Shown here piece after piece: positions 28,801 through 37,314 of a stretch of 64,000 nt of DNA (the first letter of the stretch is position 1; every line of letters starts with the position of its first letter). The translations under genes were made by a program, and so were the position numbers. Where the stretch lies: contig NZ_SNYC01000003.1 in NCBI RefSeq assembly GCF_004362715.1, forward strand, positions 683,601 through 747,600, in the 5' to 3' direction. Below the pieces are notes generated by a model. The model did not search any database, was not told the origin of the DNA, and saw nothing but the letters and a program-made list of their open reading frames with translations. The stretch is from Pedobacter metabolipauper (GTDB taxonomy: Bacteria; Bacteroidota; Bacteroidia; Sphingobacteriales; Sphingobacteriaceae).

Positions 28801-31800
28801 ATGAGTAAAAGCTACAACCAAAAATTAGAAAACCTGCGAAAAAATCTTAAAAATCAAAGTCTTTCAATATTAATAGGGGCAGGCTTTAGCAAAAATGCCA
28901 ATAAAGATATGTTTCCAACCTGGTGGGGGCTACTTAAAGACATGGCAGAAAAAATCAATCACAGCAATTATTGCAAAAAATTTTATAATGATACAGGAAT
29001 GTCATTTACCGATGATCCTGATGGTTATGCAGATTTTATCGATCCTTTTGTAAACCTGTATATGGAAGAATTAGGTTTTTTGAACTTGGTATCAAAGTAC
29101 ATTAAGTTCATGGGATATAGGGAAACCGTTGAGATATACATTGAGGAACGTACGCCCAGGGCGATTATCGAAAAGGGTGTGAAATACCTAGTTGTCGAAA
29201 AAGATGGCAAGGAAACTAAAAAAGTTCTTTCAGAGCATGATTTAGCAATTCATAATAAACTCATACAATTGCCGTGGAATAATATTTATACCACTAACTA
29301 CGACAACCTATTAGAATTTTGTGTTGATCGGGGTGTAAGTGAAGGTTTAGAGCAAAAAATTAAAGAGTACAAGGATGAACTTGGTACCAATCAAAAAACA
29401 ATTGACGAGTTAACACAAGAACTTACGGTTATTGAGCAAGAATTGGAAATAGTAGTTTCCGCTGAGGAATCAAGTAAAATCGCTCATGCGGATAGCCCTA
29501 GTACCAAAACTGCTATCGATTTTAATAATAGCCAAGAATTAATTAATAGACAAAGTAAAGTTAAAAGTGAGATAAGATATTTGAAATCAAAGACAGATAA
29601 TATAAACGTAAAACTTAACAATCTGGAACGATCGTTGGATCAATGTTATAATGTGGTAAAGCATTCGTCTCAATTAGCGATAAAGAGACATCGCAATATT
29701 GTGAAATTACATGGATCGATCAGGGAAAGTGCCGATGAAGAATTTACTTTTGATAACGACTATCATAAAAGGTATGTTATTTCACAGGAGGATTTTGACA
29801 GTTACCCTATAAAACATGAAGCATTTACCCAATTAATGAGAATATCATTATTGCAAGGACATTTTTGTTTAATTGGATTTTCCGGTGATGATGCTAATTT
29901 TTTAGCTTGGGTTAGCTGGGTAAGAGACATAATTAAGAAAAGCTCAGTTAAACAATCCTCGGAACAGGAGGATAAAATCTATTTTATTGATGTTTTGGAA
30001 GATGAGCAAGCAGGTAGGCATAAGCAGCAATTTTACGATAATCATAGGATTGTCCATATTCCATTGATGCATGAAGATACCATAGCGGTATTCGAAGATA
30101 CCAGTGGTACAAAGATATTCAGAGATTCTAAAACTGTTTTAAATGCTTTCCTTGACTACCTGCATCAAATCCCTGTTATTAATTTACCACAAATTTCTTT
30201 TGAAGTTATTGCTAGAGAAAAATATGAAAATTTTGCCGCTGATAAAAAGATATCGTTGGGAAAGGATATAGATGGTAGATTATTAGAAGATATTGTAAAA
30301 GATTTTTATGAGGTTAAGGCTCTAAGAATCTATAACAGAATTCCATCGTTATCCTTTCAATATGATTTTGGAAGGTCAATTTTTGCCAGGTCCGCTGGAC
30401 GAATATCTATTTTTTTGAATGAGAATAAACAGTTGGTTCTCGGGATTTGCGAATTAATGTGCGTCACAATCCGTGATCGATTTATGCCGCACTCTGCTAT
30501 GATGAAAAGGGAACAATTTGATAAATTTAAGCAAATGGCTAAAGAAATCTCAAATGCCCTATTTGCTGACTACCTGTTGCTCGATATGAAGGATGCAATA
30601 TGGCGAACAGATAAACTTAGATTTGATACTATTTTAAGTGAAGTATTGCCATTGGTTGACGATAATTTATCTGATGAATTGCAGTTTGTTGTTTTATTAT
30701 CTAAAGCCTTATTTTTTGAGTTTGAAACCTTGGATAATCAATTAGAGACATATGCATTTAAGAATCATCGCAATTTAAATATCATTGGGCTTGAGTGGAT
30801 GTTTAATCGGACTGATATAGCCTCGAAATTCAATATTACTCAGGCGACAAATCAAGAAGAATTATATGCTTTGGAGTTTAAAGACTTTTTGATTGGATAC
30901 GCTGGAGGTCCATCTGAATCTGCTGAGAAAATTAAAAAACTGAAACATGAAGGTCTGAAATCGATATTTAGCAATTTTACCTATTTGACTTCTGACCTTT
31001 CAGAAAAGAAAGAGAAACCCCATCCTCATGGAGCGACTCAAAAAATGTATTCAAAGGGAACGACTTATTCGAATATTAACAAGGAGGAACAGGGCTTTCA
31101 AATTTTTGGAATGTTAATGGAAACAGGACTTCCGGTTGAGTCAAGAGGATATAGCGTTATGCCACCTGAAAAAATTTATCCTGCCATATTGTCAACTTTT
31201 AAATATTACCCTGTATTGGTTCTATTCTATGCACTGCAATATGATGATGAAAAATTCATAAAGTTAATAGGCCAGGACTACAGCTATAATACGAGTATTG
31301 ATGAAGACCAAGGACTAATATTGAGCAGCCTTTTTAAAACGTATCTATATTCCCGAACATATTGGATATTTAGAAGGAACATTCTTATATTTTTAGCTCA
31401 GTATATTAATGTTATTGATTCTAAAAAATGGGAGGATTTTTTTATGTCCGTTTGGGAAGAAAAAAAAGATAATAAGGTATTATTTGATGATGACAGACAG
31501 TATAATAAAGAGTTTTTAAAAATTGGAATTTCATTATGTAGCAATGAAGACATCATAGCAAAGATTATCATCGATTGTTTAGATTCTCCAATCAAAACTG
31601 GTCAAAACGAAGTGATCAGTTTTCTGTATCAATTTTCTAATAACCCATATTTAAAATTGGGAGCTGACCTTATCAGGCAACGAGTAACTCCCTCAAGGTT
31701 AAATGTTTTATTTGAAAGCATTATTAAAAGCCACGATCAATTATTTGTGATTGGTAATTTAAATAGCATTTTCAATGACAAAGACTTAGAAAAAATCAGA

Positions 31801-32715
31801 TTGATCGTTAGTGGAATTGATTTTAATACCATTAAAAGTGAACGGATTTGGAGAATTATAACCTATTACATAAAACAAGACAAGGTCTCGCGTAAGCGTA
31901 TAGTTGAAGCGATCATAAATAATTCTCAACTTTGGAATACTGGCTTTTTTAAACAAGAAAATAGCGATAAACTTAGCTTGACTTCTGGTATAAGGTATAT
32001 TCCTTTAAGAGAATTGAGGAAAAGCGACGACGGGAAATATGGATTATCATTGGAAAAAGATGAGGCTGTACGTATTTATAATGCATTAAAGTCGGAACTA
32101 AGCAAGATCATTGATTTTTCTAAAGGTGAAAGGGAGTTAACAAATTTTAAATTTATCCTTCAAGAGATGATGTGGTTTTTAGATGATGAAAAAAAGCTTA
32201 TTGTCAATGAACCAGATTATAGTGAAGTAAGGACTTCAGTTGAACAACAATATTTTTATCAAAAAGGGAATGTAGATTTATGGGAATCCCTTTCTTCTGA
32301 TGACGGTACAAAGGTTAATTGGGCATTATCAGAAGTATCTAAGGTATTATACGATAACAAAGACTTTAAAGGATGTCGTGGATATTTAAATCTGATAATT
32401 TCAAGAGTGCAGTTGAAGAATCTTCCTGGATTAACGATGTGTCTGGAATATCTTGGATTTTGGTGTAAGAACTTTAAGAATATTACGGAAATGCGGCGAT
32501 ACAACGATGCGTTATTACATATTCTAAAGGTATATAAAAATTCATACCCCTGGGATCTTGATCAGGCAGATACGGAACTGAATTTAGTAAAGATTGCAAA
32601 TACTTTGCGGTATTGGGGCGAAAACGATAGCGTGGTATCTCATTTCACAAGTTTGCTTGAGCAAAGCAGATATAATAACGTCAGAAACCTACGTTACACG
32701 ATCGATGAAGAGTAA
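28801..32715 (+). CDS. Large SIR2-domain protein, probable anti-phage NADase
   Basis: The protein has 1304 residues from the ATG at 28801; a TTG eight codons upstream is less likely as the start. The N-terminal ~450 residues form a SIR2-like domain with three conserved motifs: GAGFS (26-30), TTNYD (164-168) and KLHGS with the candidate catalytic His304. SIGFSGDD-type sequence follows (LIGFSGDDANF, ~360). A ~110-residue coiled-coil-like segment is inserted between the TTNYD and KLHGS motifs. The remaining ~850 residues look helical with no recognised family. Known prokaryotic defence sirtuins pair a SIR2 NADase with a long helical sensor region and kill or arrest infected cells by NAD+ depletion. 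That role is inferred. The gene is solitary, visibly AT-richer than its neighbours and bracketed by 13-bp direct repeats. Confidence 0.82.
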   Translation: MSKSYNQKLENLRKNLKNQSLSILIGAGFSKNANKDMFPTWWGLLKDMAEKINHSNYCKKFYNDTGMSFTDDPDGYADFIDPFVNLYMEELGFLNLVSKYIKFMGYRETVEIYIEERTPRAIIEKGVKYLVVEKDGKETKKVLSEHDLAIHNKLIQLPWNNIYTTNYDNLLEFCVDRGVSEGLEQKIKEYKDELGTNQKTIDELTQELTVIEQELEIVVSAEESSKIAHADSPSTKTAIDFNNSQELINRQSKVKSEIRYLKSKTDNINVKLNNLERSLDQCYNVVKHSSQLAIKRHRNIVKLHGSIRESADEEFTFDNDYHKRYVISQEDFDSYPIKHEAFTQLMRISLLQGHFCLIGFSGDDANFLAWVSWVRDIIKKSSVKQSSEQEDKIYFIDVLEDEQAGRHKQQFYDNHRIVHIPLMHEDTIAVFEDTSGTKIFRDSKTVLNAFLDYLHQIPVINLPQISFEVIAREKYENFAADKKISLGKDIDGRLLEDIVKDFYEVKALRIYNRIPSLSFQYDFGRSIFARSAGRISIFLNENKQLVLGICELMCVTIRDRFMPHSAMMKREQFDKFKQMAKEISNALFADYLLLDMKDAIWRTDKLRFDTILSEVLPLVDDNLSDELQFVVLLSKALFFEFETLDNQLETYAFKNHRNLNIIGLEWMFNRTDIASKFNITQATNQEELYALEFKDFLIGYAGGPSESAEKIKKLKHEGLKSIFSNFTYLTSDLSEKKEKPHPHGATQKMYSKGTTYSNINKEEQGFQIFGMLMETGLPVESRGYSVMPPEKIYPAILSTFKYYPVLVLFYALQYDDEKFIKLIGQDYSYNTSIDEDQGLILSSLFKTYLYSRTYWIFRRNILIFLAQYINVIDSKKWEDFFMSVWEEKKDNKVLFDDDRQYNKEFLKIGISLCSNEDIIAKIIIDCLDSPIKTGQNEVISFLYQFSNNPYLKLGADLIRQRVTPSRLNVLFESIIKSHDQLFVIGNLNSIFNDKDLEKIRLIVSGIDFNTIKSERIWRIITYYIKQDKVSRKRIVEAIINNSQLWNTGFFKQENSDKLSLTSGIRYIPLRELRKSDDGKYGLSLEKDEAVRIYNALKSELSKIIDFSKGERELTNFKFILQEMMWFLDDEKKLIVNEPDYSEVRTSVEQQYFYQKGNVDLWESLSSDDGTKVNWALSEVSKVLYDNKDFKGCRGYLNLIISRVQLKNLPGLTMCLEYLGFWCKNFKNITEMRRYNDALLHILKVYKNSYPWDLDQADTELNLVKIANTLRYWGENDSVVSHFTSLLEQSRYNNVRNLRYTIDEE

Positions 32716-32727
32716 CACGTTTTGGGC

Positions 32728-32740
32728 ATCAAACATTCTT
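32728..32740 (+). repeat. Right copy of 13-bp direct repeat flanking the SIR2 cassette
   Basis: This is an exact copy of the sequence at 28756-28768, 12 bases after the SIR2 stop codon. No terminal inverted repeats or recombinase gene accompany the pair. Confidence 0.75.
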
Positions 32741-32769
32741 ATGATCAGAAGAAATTGGTAATTTTTTTA

Positions 32770-32915
32770 TTAGTTTCCGGCAATAAGGAAAGGCTTGTAT
32801 GGCTTAGACCATTCAGAAAGGGAATCTTTCGGTTCAATAATTTGCCGTGCATATGCTGAAAAACCAAAGAACGACAAGCAGATTAGTATTGCTGATATTT
32901 AAATAGATTAGTCAT
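32770..32915 (-). pseudogene. Truncated, frameshifted 5' remnant resembling a subclass B3 metallo-beta-lactamase
   Basis: From an ATG at 32915 the frame reads MTNLFK and then stops. Restoring one base in the adjacent A-run joins it to a frame that reads a signal peptide (ISAILICLSFFGFSAYA) followed by EWSKPYKPFLIAGN and a TAA at 32770. From memory, GOB-type B3 enzymes start their mature part with a closely similar EW-x(2)-Y-x-PF-x-IAGN, followed by LYYVG. Here the gene stops at the asparagine, so the whole zinc-binding body is missing. The remnant ends 30 bases from the right SIR2-flanking repeat. The frameshift and truncation are seen directly; the family call is from recall. Confidence 0.6.
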
Positions 32916-33092
32916 AGGAATAATTGAGCATACATACAAGTAAAGAAGTCTGACCGGCAGTAAAATAAGAAAGAAAATCAGTACAGCATATTTGGAATGA
33001 TTCAAAATTGTAAGAAATCATTATCTTTACCGCGCTAACCGTTAACTTAACGGCTTCAAATGAAACCCATTAAACAAATAATTTAAACATCA
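32916..33092. other. Intergenic region upstream of the azurin gene
   Basis: This is AT-rich spacer between the divergent remnant and the azurin gene. It must contain the azurin promoter. A TATCTTTA element at about 33022 weakly resembles the Bacteroidota -7 box (TAnnTTTG). No other structure was seen. Confidence 0.35.
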
Positions 33093-33611
33093 ATGAAAAC
33101 ATCAATCAAAATCCTTGGCTTTTTACTTGCAGCAACAACAATTGTATCATGCGGAAGCGAAGAAAAGAAAACAGTAACTACAACAGATTCATCAGCAACA
33201 GCAACAGCTGAAGCTGCAGCGCCAGATTTAACGACACCAACTGAGCTGATCTTAGCTGGAAGTGACAAAATGCAGTACAATGTAACGGAACTTACAGCAG
33301 TTGCAGGTAAACCAATTAAACTTACGTTCAAAAACATTGGAACAATGCCTAAAACAGCAATGGGACACAATGTAGTGATCTTAAAACCAGGTACCGATGC
33401 AGCAGCATTTGCAATGAAAGCATTAGAAGCTAAAGACACAGATTACATTCCAGCTTCAGAAGCAGGTTCAATCATAGCACACACTAAACTTTTGGGTGGT
33501 GGTGAAGAAGATGTAATCGAATTTACAATCGCAGAAAAAGGTAACTATGAATTTATCTGTTCATTCCCGGGCCATTCATCGGTAATGAAAGGTATTCTGA
33601 CCGTAGAATAA
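33093..33611 (+). CDS. Azurin-like blue copper lipoprotein
   Basis: The protein has 172 residues with a lipoprotein signal (TTIVSC, Cys21), a low-complexity Ala/Thr/Ser linker (~24-48) and an azurin domain. The copper ligands are all visible: His92 in MGHN, Cys156, His161 and Met165 in CSFPGHSSVM. As a membrane-anchored cupredoxin it should carry electrons in the periplasm, for example to a terminal oxidase or peroxidase. It is monocistronic and ends at a strong terminator. Confidence 0.95.
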   Translation: MKTSIKILGFLLAATTIVSCGSEEKKTVTTTDSSATATAEAAAPDLTTPTELILAGSDKMQYNVTELTAVAGKPIKLTFKNIGTMPKTAMGHNVVILKPGTDAAAFAMKALEAKDTDYIPASEAGSIIAHTKLLGGGEEDVIEFTIAEKGNYEFICSFPGHSSVMKGILTVE

Positions 33612-33621
33612 TAAGATAAAC

Positions 33622-33666
33622 AAACAAGAAGGCCCCCGATAAAAATTATCGGGGGCCTTCTTGTTT
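33622..33666. terminator. Strong bidirectional terminator between azurin and efp
   Basis: A perfect 21-bp stem (33622-33642 / 33646-33666) with an AAA loop contains the GC-rich core GGCCCCCGAT / ATCGGGGGCC. It is flanked by A-rich sequence on one side and T-rich on the other, so it can stop transcription from the azurin gene (plus) and from efp (minus). Confidence 0.93.
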
Positions 33667-33673
33667 TATAAGT

Positions 33674-33715
33674 AACGTTCTCTATTTAAAACGTTCTCTA
33701 ACGTTCTCTATTTAA
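33674..33715. repeat. Direct repeats copying the efp stop-codon region
   Basis: AACGTTCTCTA starts at 33674, 33690 and 33700. The first and third copies extend to AACGTTCTCTATTTAA. The third copy overlaps the efp stop codon and last sense codon, so the gene's end has been duplicated into the 3' untranslated region, probably by replication slippage. Confidence 0.8.
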
Positions 33716-34268
33716 CACGTTCAACATATTCTCCGGTGCGGGTATCAACTTTGATCTTATCACCCTGGTTTACAAACAACGGCACTTTAAACTCAATGCC
33801 ATTCTCAGTAGTAGCATATTTCTGTGCACCAGAAGAAGTATCACCTTTAACAGCAGGCTCAGCATAGGTAATTTCCAGCTCCACAAAGTTTGGCGCCTGG
33901 GCCATGATCGGTTCTTCACTTTCAAAAGAAACGATTACATCCATTCCTTCTTTCAAAAACTTTGCGGATGGACCGAATAATGCCTTAGGAACATTGAACT
34001 GATCAAAAGATACATTGTCCATCACCACAAAATAATCACCTTCTTCGTAAAGGTATTGGAAATCGTTCGTTTCTACACGGCAAATTTCAACCTGCTCATC
34101 AGTTGCTAAACGCGCTTCAACAATTTTCCCGGTTTTGATGTTACGGAATTTACCAAGGTAAAATGCGCCGCCTTTTCCCGGTGTACGATGTAGTATTTCT
34201 GTAACCGTTACCAGTTCATTGTTAAAACGTAAAATATTTCCTACTTTAATTTCAGATGCCTTTGCCAT
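33708..34268 (-). CDS. efp: Elongation factor P
   Basis: The protein has 186 residues from the ATG at 34268 (MAKASEIKVGN), the canonical start; the open frame runs nine codons further upstream. The KOW-like N-domain carries the P-site loop RTPGKGGAF with Lys32 at the tip, the residue modified in other bacteria. Two OB domains follow, the last with GIEFKVPLFVNQGDKIKVDT. EF-P rescues ribosomes stalled at polyproline stretches. The gene is monocistronic and converges on the azurin gene. The stop-codon region is repeated downstream. Confidence 0.97.
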   Translation of the reverse strand: MAKASEIKVGNILRFNNELVTVTEILHRTPGKGGAFYLGKFRNIKTGKIVEARLATDEQVEICRVETNDFQYLYEEGDYFVVMDNVSFDQFNVPKALFGPSAKFLKEGMDVIVSFESEEPIMAQAPNFVELEITYAEPAVKGDTSSGAQKYATTENGIEFKVPLFVNQGDKIKVDTRTGEYVERVK

Positions 34269-34372
34269 AAAATATGATTGTAAAATTTGTGGCAAATATA
34301 TACGCTTTTTGTATAATTACATCTAAAATGAAAAGATAATGTATGATCTGCACCGTGTAGCTGCCCAGAAAT

Positions 34373-34407
34373 AACGCGGCACCCAACAGTGCTTCAGGTG
34401 CCGCGTT
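34373..34407 (-). terminator. Hairpin downstream of the alpha/beta hydrolase gene
   Basis: A perfect 11-bp stem (AACGCGGCACC 34373-34383 / GGTGCCGCGTT 34397-34407) with a 13-base loop begins about 20 bases after the hydrolase stop on the minus strand. The trailing sequence (TATTTC) is only weakly U-rich. It probably terminates the hydrolase-SDR-hydrolase operon. Confidence 0.6.
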
Positions 34408-34427
34408 GTAAAGGTCAGCGATGTTTA

Positions 34428-35210
34428 TTAATGCCTGTTTAACCAATTGATGATGTAATCTGCATCTTCCTTCCAGTACGGTTGAGCCATGGCGAGGTGG
34501 TTACGTCCCGAAAATTCTTTGTAATCAGTAATCGAATCTTTGTCTTTATATTTCTTGAAATTGTCGTAATTTAAAGATGCCGGCATGATGTGATCTTCTG
34601 TACCGCTAACAAACAACAGGGGTACATGCGGCCGCTTAAAATCAACCCGGGCATCCTTACCCAGTCCATCTCTGGATACATTCTTAGATTCCGGAACAAC
34701 CAGGCGGTTGTAGGTTTCTTGCTGCTCGGTTAAAGGCATTCCGTTCGTAAATGTATATTGCCATTGTTTAAAGGTCATGAGGTAAGTCTTTTTAGCAGAA
34801 CTGAACAAGCCAAGGGCAGGGGTAACCGATTTGAGGAAAGACCATTTAAAAGACAGCACGCCCTGAGGTGCAACAGAGTGATAAGCCACACCGGCAGCAC
34901 CCAATCCCCGCTGGATCAGTAGCTGGGTAATAAGTCCGCCAAAAGAATGACCAATAATGATCGGTTTTTCAGGGAGTCCTGCAATGATTGCAGCATGGTG
35001 GTCAACCAGCGTTTTTAAATGCAGTGAGGCAATGGGCGAATTGGGATGTCCGCTTCTCAATACCGCCGGGGCCGCTTCCTTATGCGGCCATGGTGGTGCA
35101 ATGACATGGTATCCTTTGCTTTCAAAATAATTAATCCAGCTTTCCCAGCCGATATAGCTCACAAAGCAGCCGGTTACAAATACAATGGTTTTGGATTCAA
35201 TAGTTTTCAT
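34428..35210 (-). CDS. Alpha/beta-hydrolase
   Basis: The protein has 260 residues with no signal peptide, so cytoplasmic. The nucleophile elbow is GHSFGG near residue 92. The acid is likely the aspartate in SGTEDHIMP, and the histidine lies in GRNHLAMAQP. The family covers esterases, lipases and C-C hydrolases, and the substrate is unknown. It is the last gene of an operon whose first gene has a candidate sigma-54 promoter. The gap to the SDR gene is 51 bases. Confidence 0.88.
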   Translation of the reverse strand: MKTIESKTIVFVTGCFVSYIGWESWINYFESKGYHVIAPPWPHKEAAPAVLRSGHPNSPIASLHLKTLVDHHAAIIAGLPEKPIIIGHSFGGLITQLLIQRGLGAAGVAYHSVAPQGVLSFKWSFLKSVTPALGLFSSAKKTYLMTFKQWQYTFTNGMPLTEQQETYNRLVVPESKNVSRDGLGKDARVDFKRPHVPLLFVSGTEDHIMPASLNYDNFKKYKDKDSITDYKEFSGRNHLAMAQPYWKEDADYIINWLNRH

Positions 35211-35261
35211 GGTTTGTTTATTTATGGTTTTACAGGGGTTAACTTGTTTAAATATCTGAAA

Positions 35262-36131
35262 TTAATAGCTTATTCCTGAGTAGTTTAGCATAGATTCAAT
35301 CATATTCTTAATGCTCGCATTGCCTTCTTCAATTTGCACGGTAAATGGACCGCCATTGATCAGGTTCCACAATTTCCGGTCTTTCCTTTCCTGAACCACC
35401 AGGGTTGAAATTAAGTCGGCCACTTCCTGCGGATCAGCATGCTCTTCTTTGGGAATAAATGCACCAAGCACGCGCTTTTGATACTCCTGAATGCCCTCAC
35501 TGTACAGGGAAAGCATCTCCGGATGCGCTGGCACCAGCTGCTTCGTTAAAATATCAGTAGCCGGATAGGCTCCCGCCTGCACAATGGAAACATCTATACC
35601 TGACGACCTCAGTTCGTAATGATAAACAGCAGAAAGCGTATCAATTGCAGATTTAGTGGCACTATAAACACCCATGGTTACCACAGGCTGACGTGCAGTT
35701 ACGCTGGACAGCGAAATGATCAATCCTTGTTTTCTCTTATGGAAATAGGGCAGAACGGCTTTGATCATCCGGTCTGCACCAATCACATTGATTTGAAACA
35801 ATTGGTTGGTCTGTGCAGCACTTAAAGTTTCACTGAGGCCGATAAATCCCATACCCGCATTGTTGATCAGTACATCAATCTGGTTGTTGCAGTCAGATGC
35901 AATTTTGTCAATGGCCTGTACTGCAGATTCCTCGCTGGTTACATCAAGCTCAATGATTTTTACAAACACGGCATGCTCATCAGCCCACTGAAGCAGCTTT
36001 TGAGCAGCACCGGCATTGCTGGTATGTATGTTCCGCATCGTTGCGTAAACCTGATGGCCGGCTTTAGCCAGCGTTTGAGCGGTCATCAGGCCAAAACCGC
36101 TGCTGGTGCCGGTAAGAACGATGTTTTTCAT
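35262..36131 (-). CDS. Short-chain dehydrogenase/reductase (SDR)
   Basis: The protein has 289 residues. It has the cofactor motif TGTSSGFG at residues ~6-13, the NNAG motif (INNAGMGFIG) near 90, a catalytic serine region (ISLSSVTARQ) near 142 and the YSATKSA catalytic Tyr-x3-Lys near 155-159. It is an NAD(P)-dependent oxidoreductase of unknown substrate. Its ATG overlaps the TGA of the upstream hydrolase (ATGA), so the two are translationally coupled. Confidence 0.92.
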   Translation of the reverse strand: MKNIVLTGTSSGFGLMTAQTLAKAGHQVYATMRNIHTSNAGAAQKLLQWADEHAVFVKIIELDVTSEESAVQAIDKIASDCNNQIDVLINNAGMGFIGLSETLSAAQTNQLFQINVIGADRMIKAVLPYFHKRKQGLIISLSSVTARQPVVTMGVYSATKSAIDTLSAVYHYELRSSGIDVSIVQAGAYPATDILTKQLVPAHPEMLSLYSEGIQEYQKRVLGAFIPKEEHADPQEVADLISTLVVQERKDRKLWNLINGGPFTVQIEEGNASIKNMIESMLNYSGISY

Positions 36132-37192
36132 TTTAAATATTTTTTAAGCGCCAAAGCAGCATGATCAAAAAGAGCTGCCGTTTGCGGCAGATAAGCCAAT
36201 CCGTTCAGCAGGCCGAAATCATGGATCATACCATCATACCTTAAGGTGGTAACATTTACTCCGGCAGCATCAAGCTTTCGTCCATAAGCCTCACCTTCAT
36301 CTCTTAAAATGTCGTTTTCAGCAACCTGTATCAAAGTAACAGGCAACCCTTTTAAATCATTGATACCCGCCTTCAGTGGAGAGTAATAGATCTCCTGACG
36401 CTGCTTAGGGTCTGTAGCGTACAGGTCATACATCCATTTCATGACCGGAGCAGTAAGAAACCGGTCCGTAGCAAATTGCTGATACGATTCGGTGTTAAAA
36501 TCCGTATCGATCGTTGGCCACATCAGGATCTGGAGTTTTATTTTAGGACCGTTCTTTGCCTTGGCCATCAAAACCGTGGCAGTAGCCAGGTTGCCGCCGG
36601 CACTGTTACCTACAATGGCCAGGTTCTTACCGTCTATACCAATCTCACTGCCATGTTCAGCAACCCATTTTGTACCTTCATAGCACTCGTTAAGTGCCTG
36701 CGGATATGGAGCATCCGGTGTACGGGTATATTCTATAAACACGCCGGCAAAACCAGTTCGGACAACAAGATCATGCACCATCCGTTCATGGGTAGGAAAA
36801 TCACCCAACACCCATCCGCCGCCATGCGTAAAAATAAATACAGGCAATGCGCCCCTGGCACCTGCAGGCTTTACAATGTTGAGCTTTACCGAATAGCCGC
36901 CGCTTTTAATCGTCTTTTCAGTCATGGTAACGCCAGATAGATCTACCTTAACTGATTTTTGTGCATTGACAAGTACCATTCTTGCATCTTCAGGCTTCAG
37001 CGTTTCGAGACCCGGGCCACCGGTATTGAGCAGTTTTAGAAATTCACGGGTACCCGTACTGATACGCTCGTCGGCAGACCAGTCCCGCACCTGGGCAAAG
37101 GACTGGAAACTGGTAACGATCAATAAGATCATGATGATACCAATCAGCATCATCCTTAAACTGGAGTAGTTAAAGTGTAACTTAGTTTTCAT
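36128..37192 (-). CDS. Alpha/beta-hydrolase of the hormone-sensitive-lipase type
   Basis: The start at 37192 gives 354 residues with a signal or anchor segment (MMLIGIIMILLIVTSFQSFA). The longer frame to 37240 would overlap the candidate promoter. The oxyanion motif HGGGW and nucleophile GNSAGG identify the HSL/acetyl-esterase family; the acid and histidine are probably in VAENDILRDEG and MIHDFG. It should hydrolyse short-chain esters outside the cytoplasmic membrane. It is the first gene of the hydrolase-SDR-hydrolase operon. Confidence 0.9.
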   Translation of the reverse strand: MKTKLHFNYSSLRMMLIGIIMILLIVTSFQSFAQVRDWSADERISTGTREFLKLLNTGGPGLETLKPEDARMVLVNAQKSVKVDLSGVTMTEKTIKSGGYSVKLNIVKPAGARGALPVFIFTHGGGWVLGDFPTHERMVHDLVVRTGFAGVFIEYTRTPDAPYPQALNECYEGTKWVAEHGSEIGIDGKNLAIVGNSAGGNLATATVLMAKAKNGPKIKLQILMWPTIDTDFNTESYQQFATDRFLTAPVMKWMYDLYATDPKQRQEIYYSPLKAGINDLKGLPVTLIQVAENDILRDEGEAYGRKLDAAGVNVTTLRYDGMIHDFGLLNGLAYLPQTAALFDHAALALKKYLK

Positions 37193-37235
37193 GGTTTGGT
37201 TTTTAAGGTTAATCAATAAATAATCAACACAGGAA

Positions 37236-37251
37236 TTCAAACCATATGCCG
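37236..37251 (-). promoter_or_regulatory. Candidate sigma-54 (-24/-12) promoter of the hydrolase-SDR operon
   Basis: Read on the minus strand this is CGGCATATGGTTTGAA: GG and GA at the -24/-12 positions with the required 10-base gap. Compare the consensus TGGCAC-N5-TTGC. Its -12 half (TTTGAA) is identical to the candidate at 39071-39086. It lies about 45 bases before the ATG at 37192. Confidence 0.6.
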
Positions 37252-37314
37252 TTACTTCAATTATCTTATAATCATTTGTTTACGGATTTTATTGAAGGCG
37301 ATACTAGCGGTATT

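Noticed and set aside
28326-33092. The SIR2 region as a tRNA-integrated genomic island or transposon
   Set aside because: No tRNA, integrase, transposase or terminal inverted repeats were found. Only the 13-bp direct repeats are present.
34252-34446. A 64-codon minus-strand frame reading a hydrophobic peptide
   Set aside because: It overlaps the end of the hydrolase gene, a perfect hairpin and the efp start. The coding look comes from the GC-rich stem.
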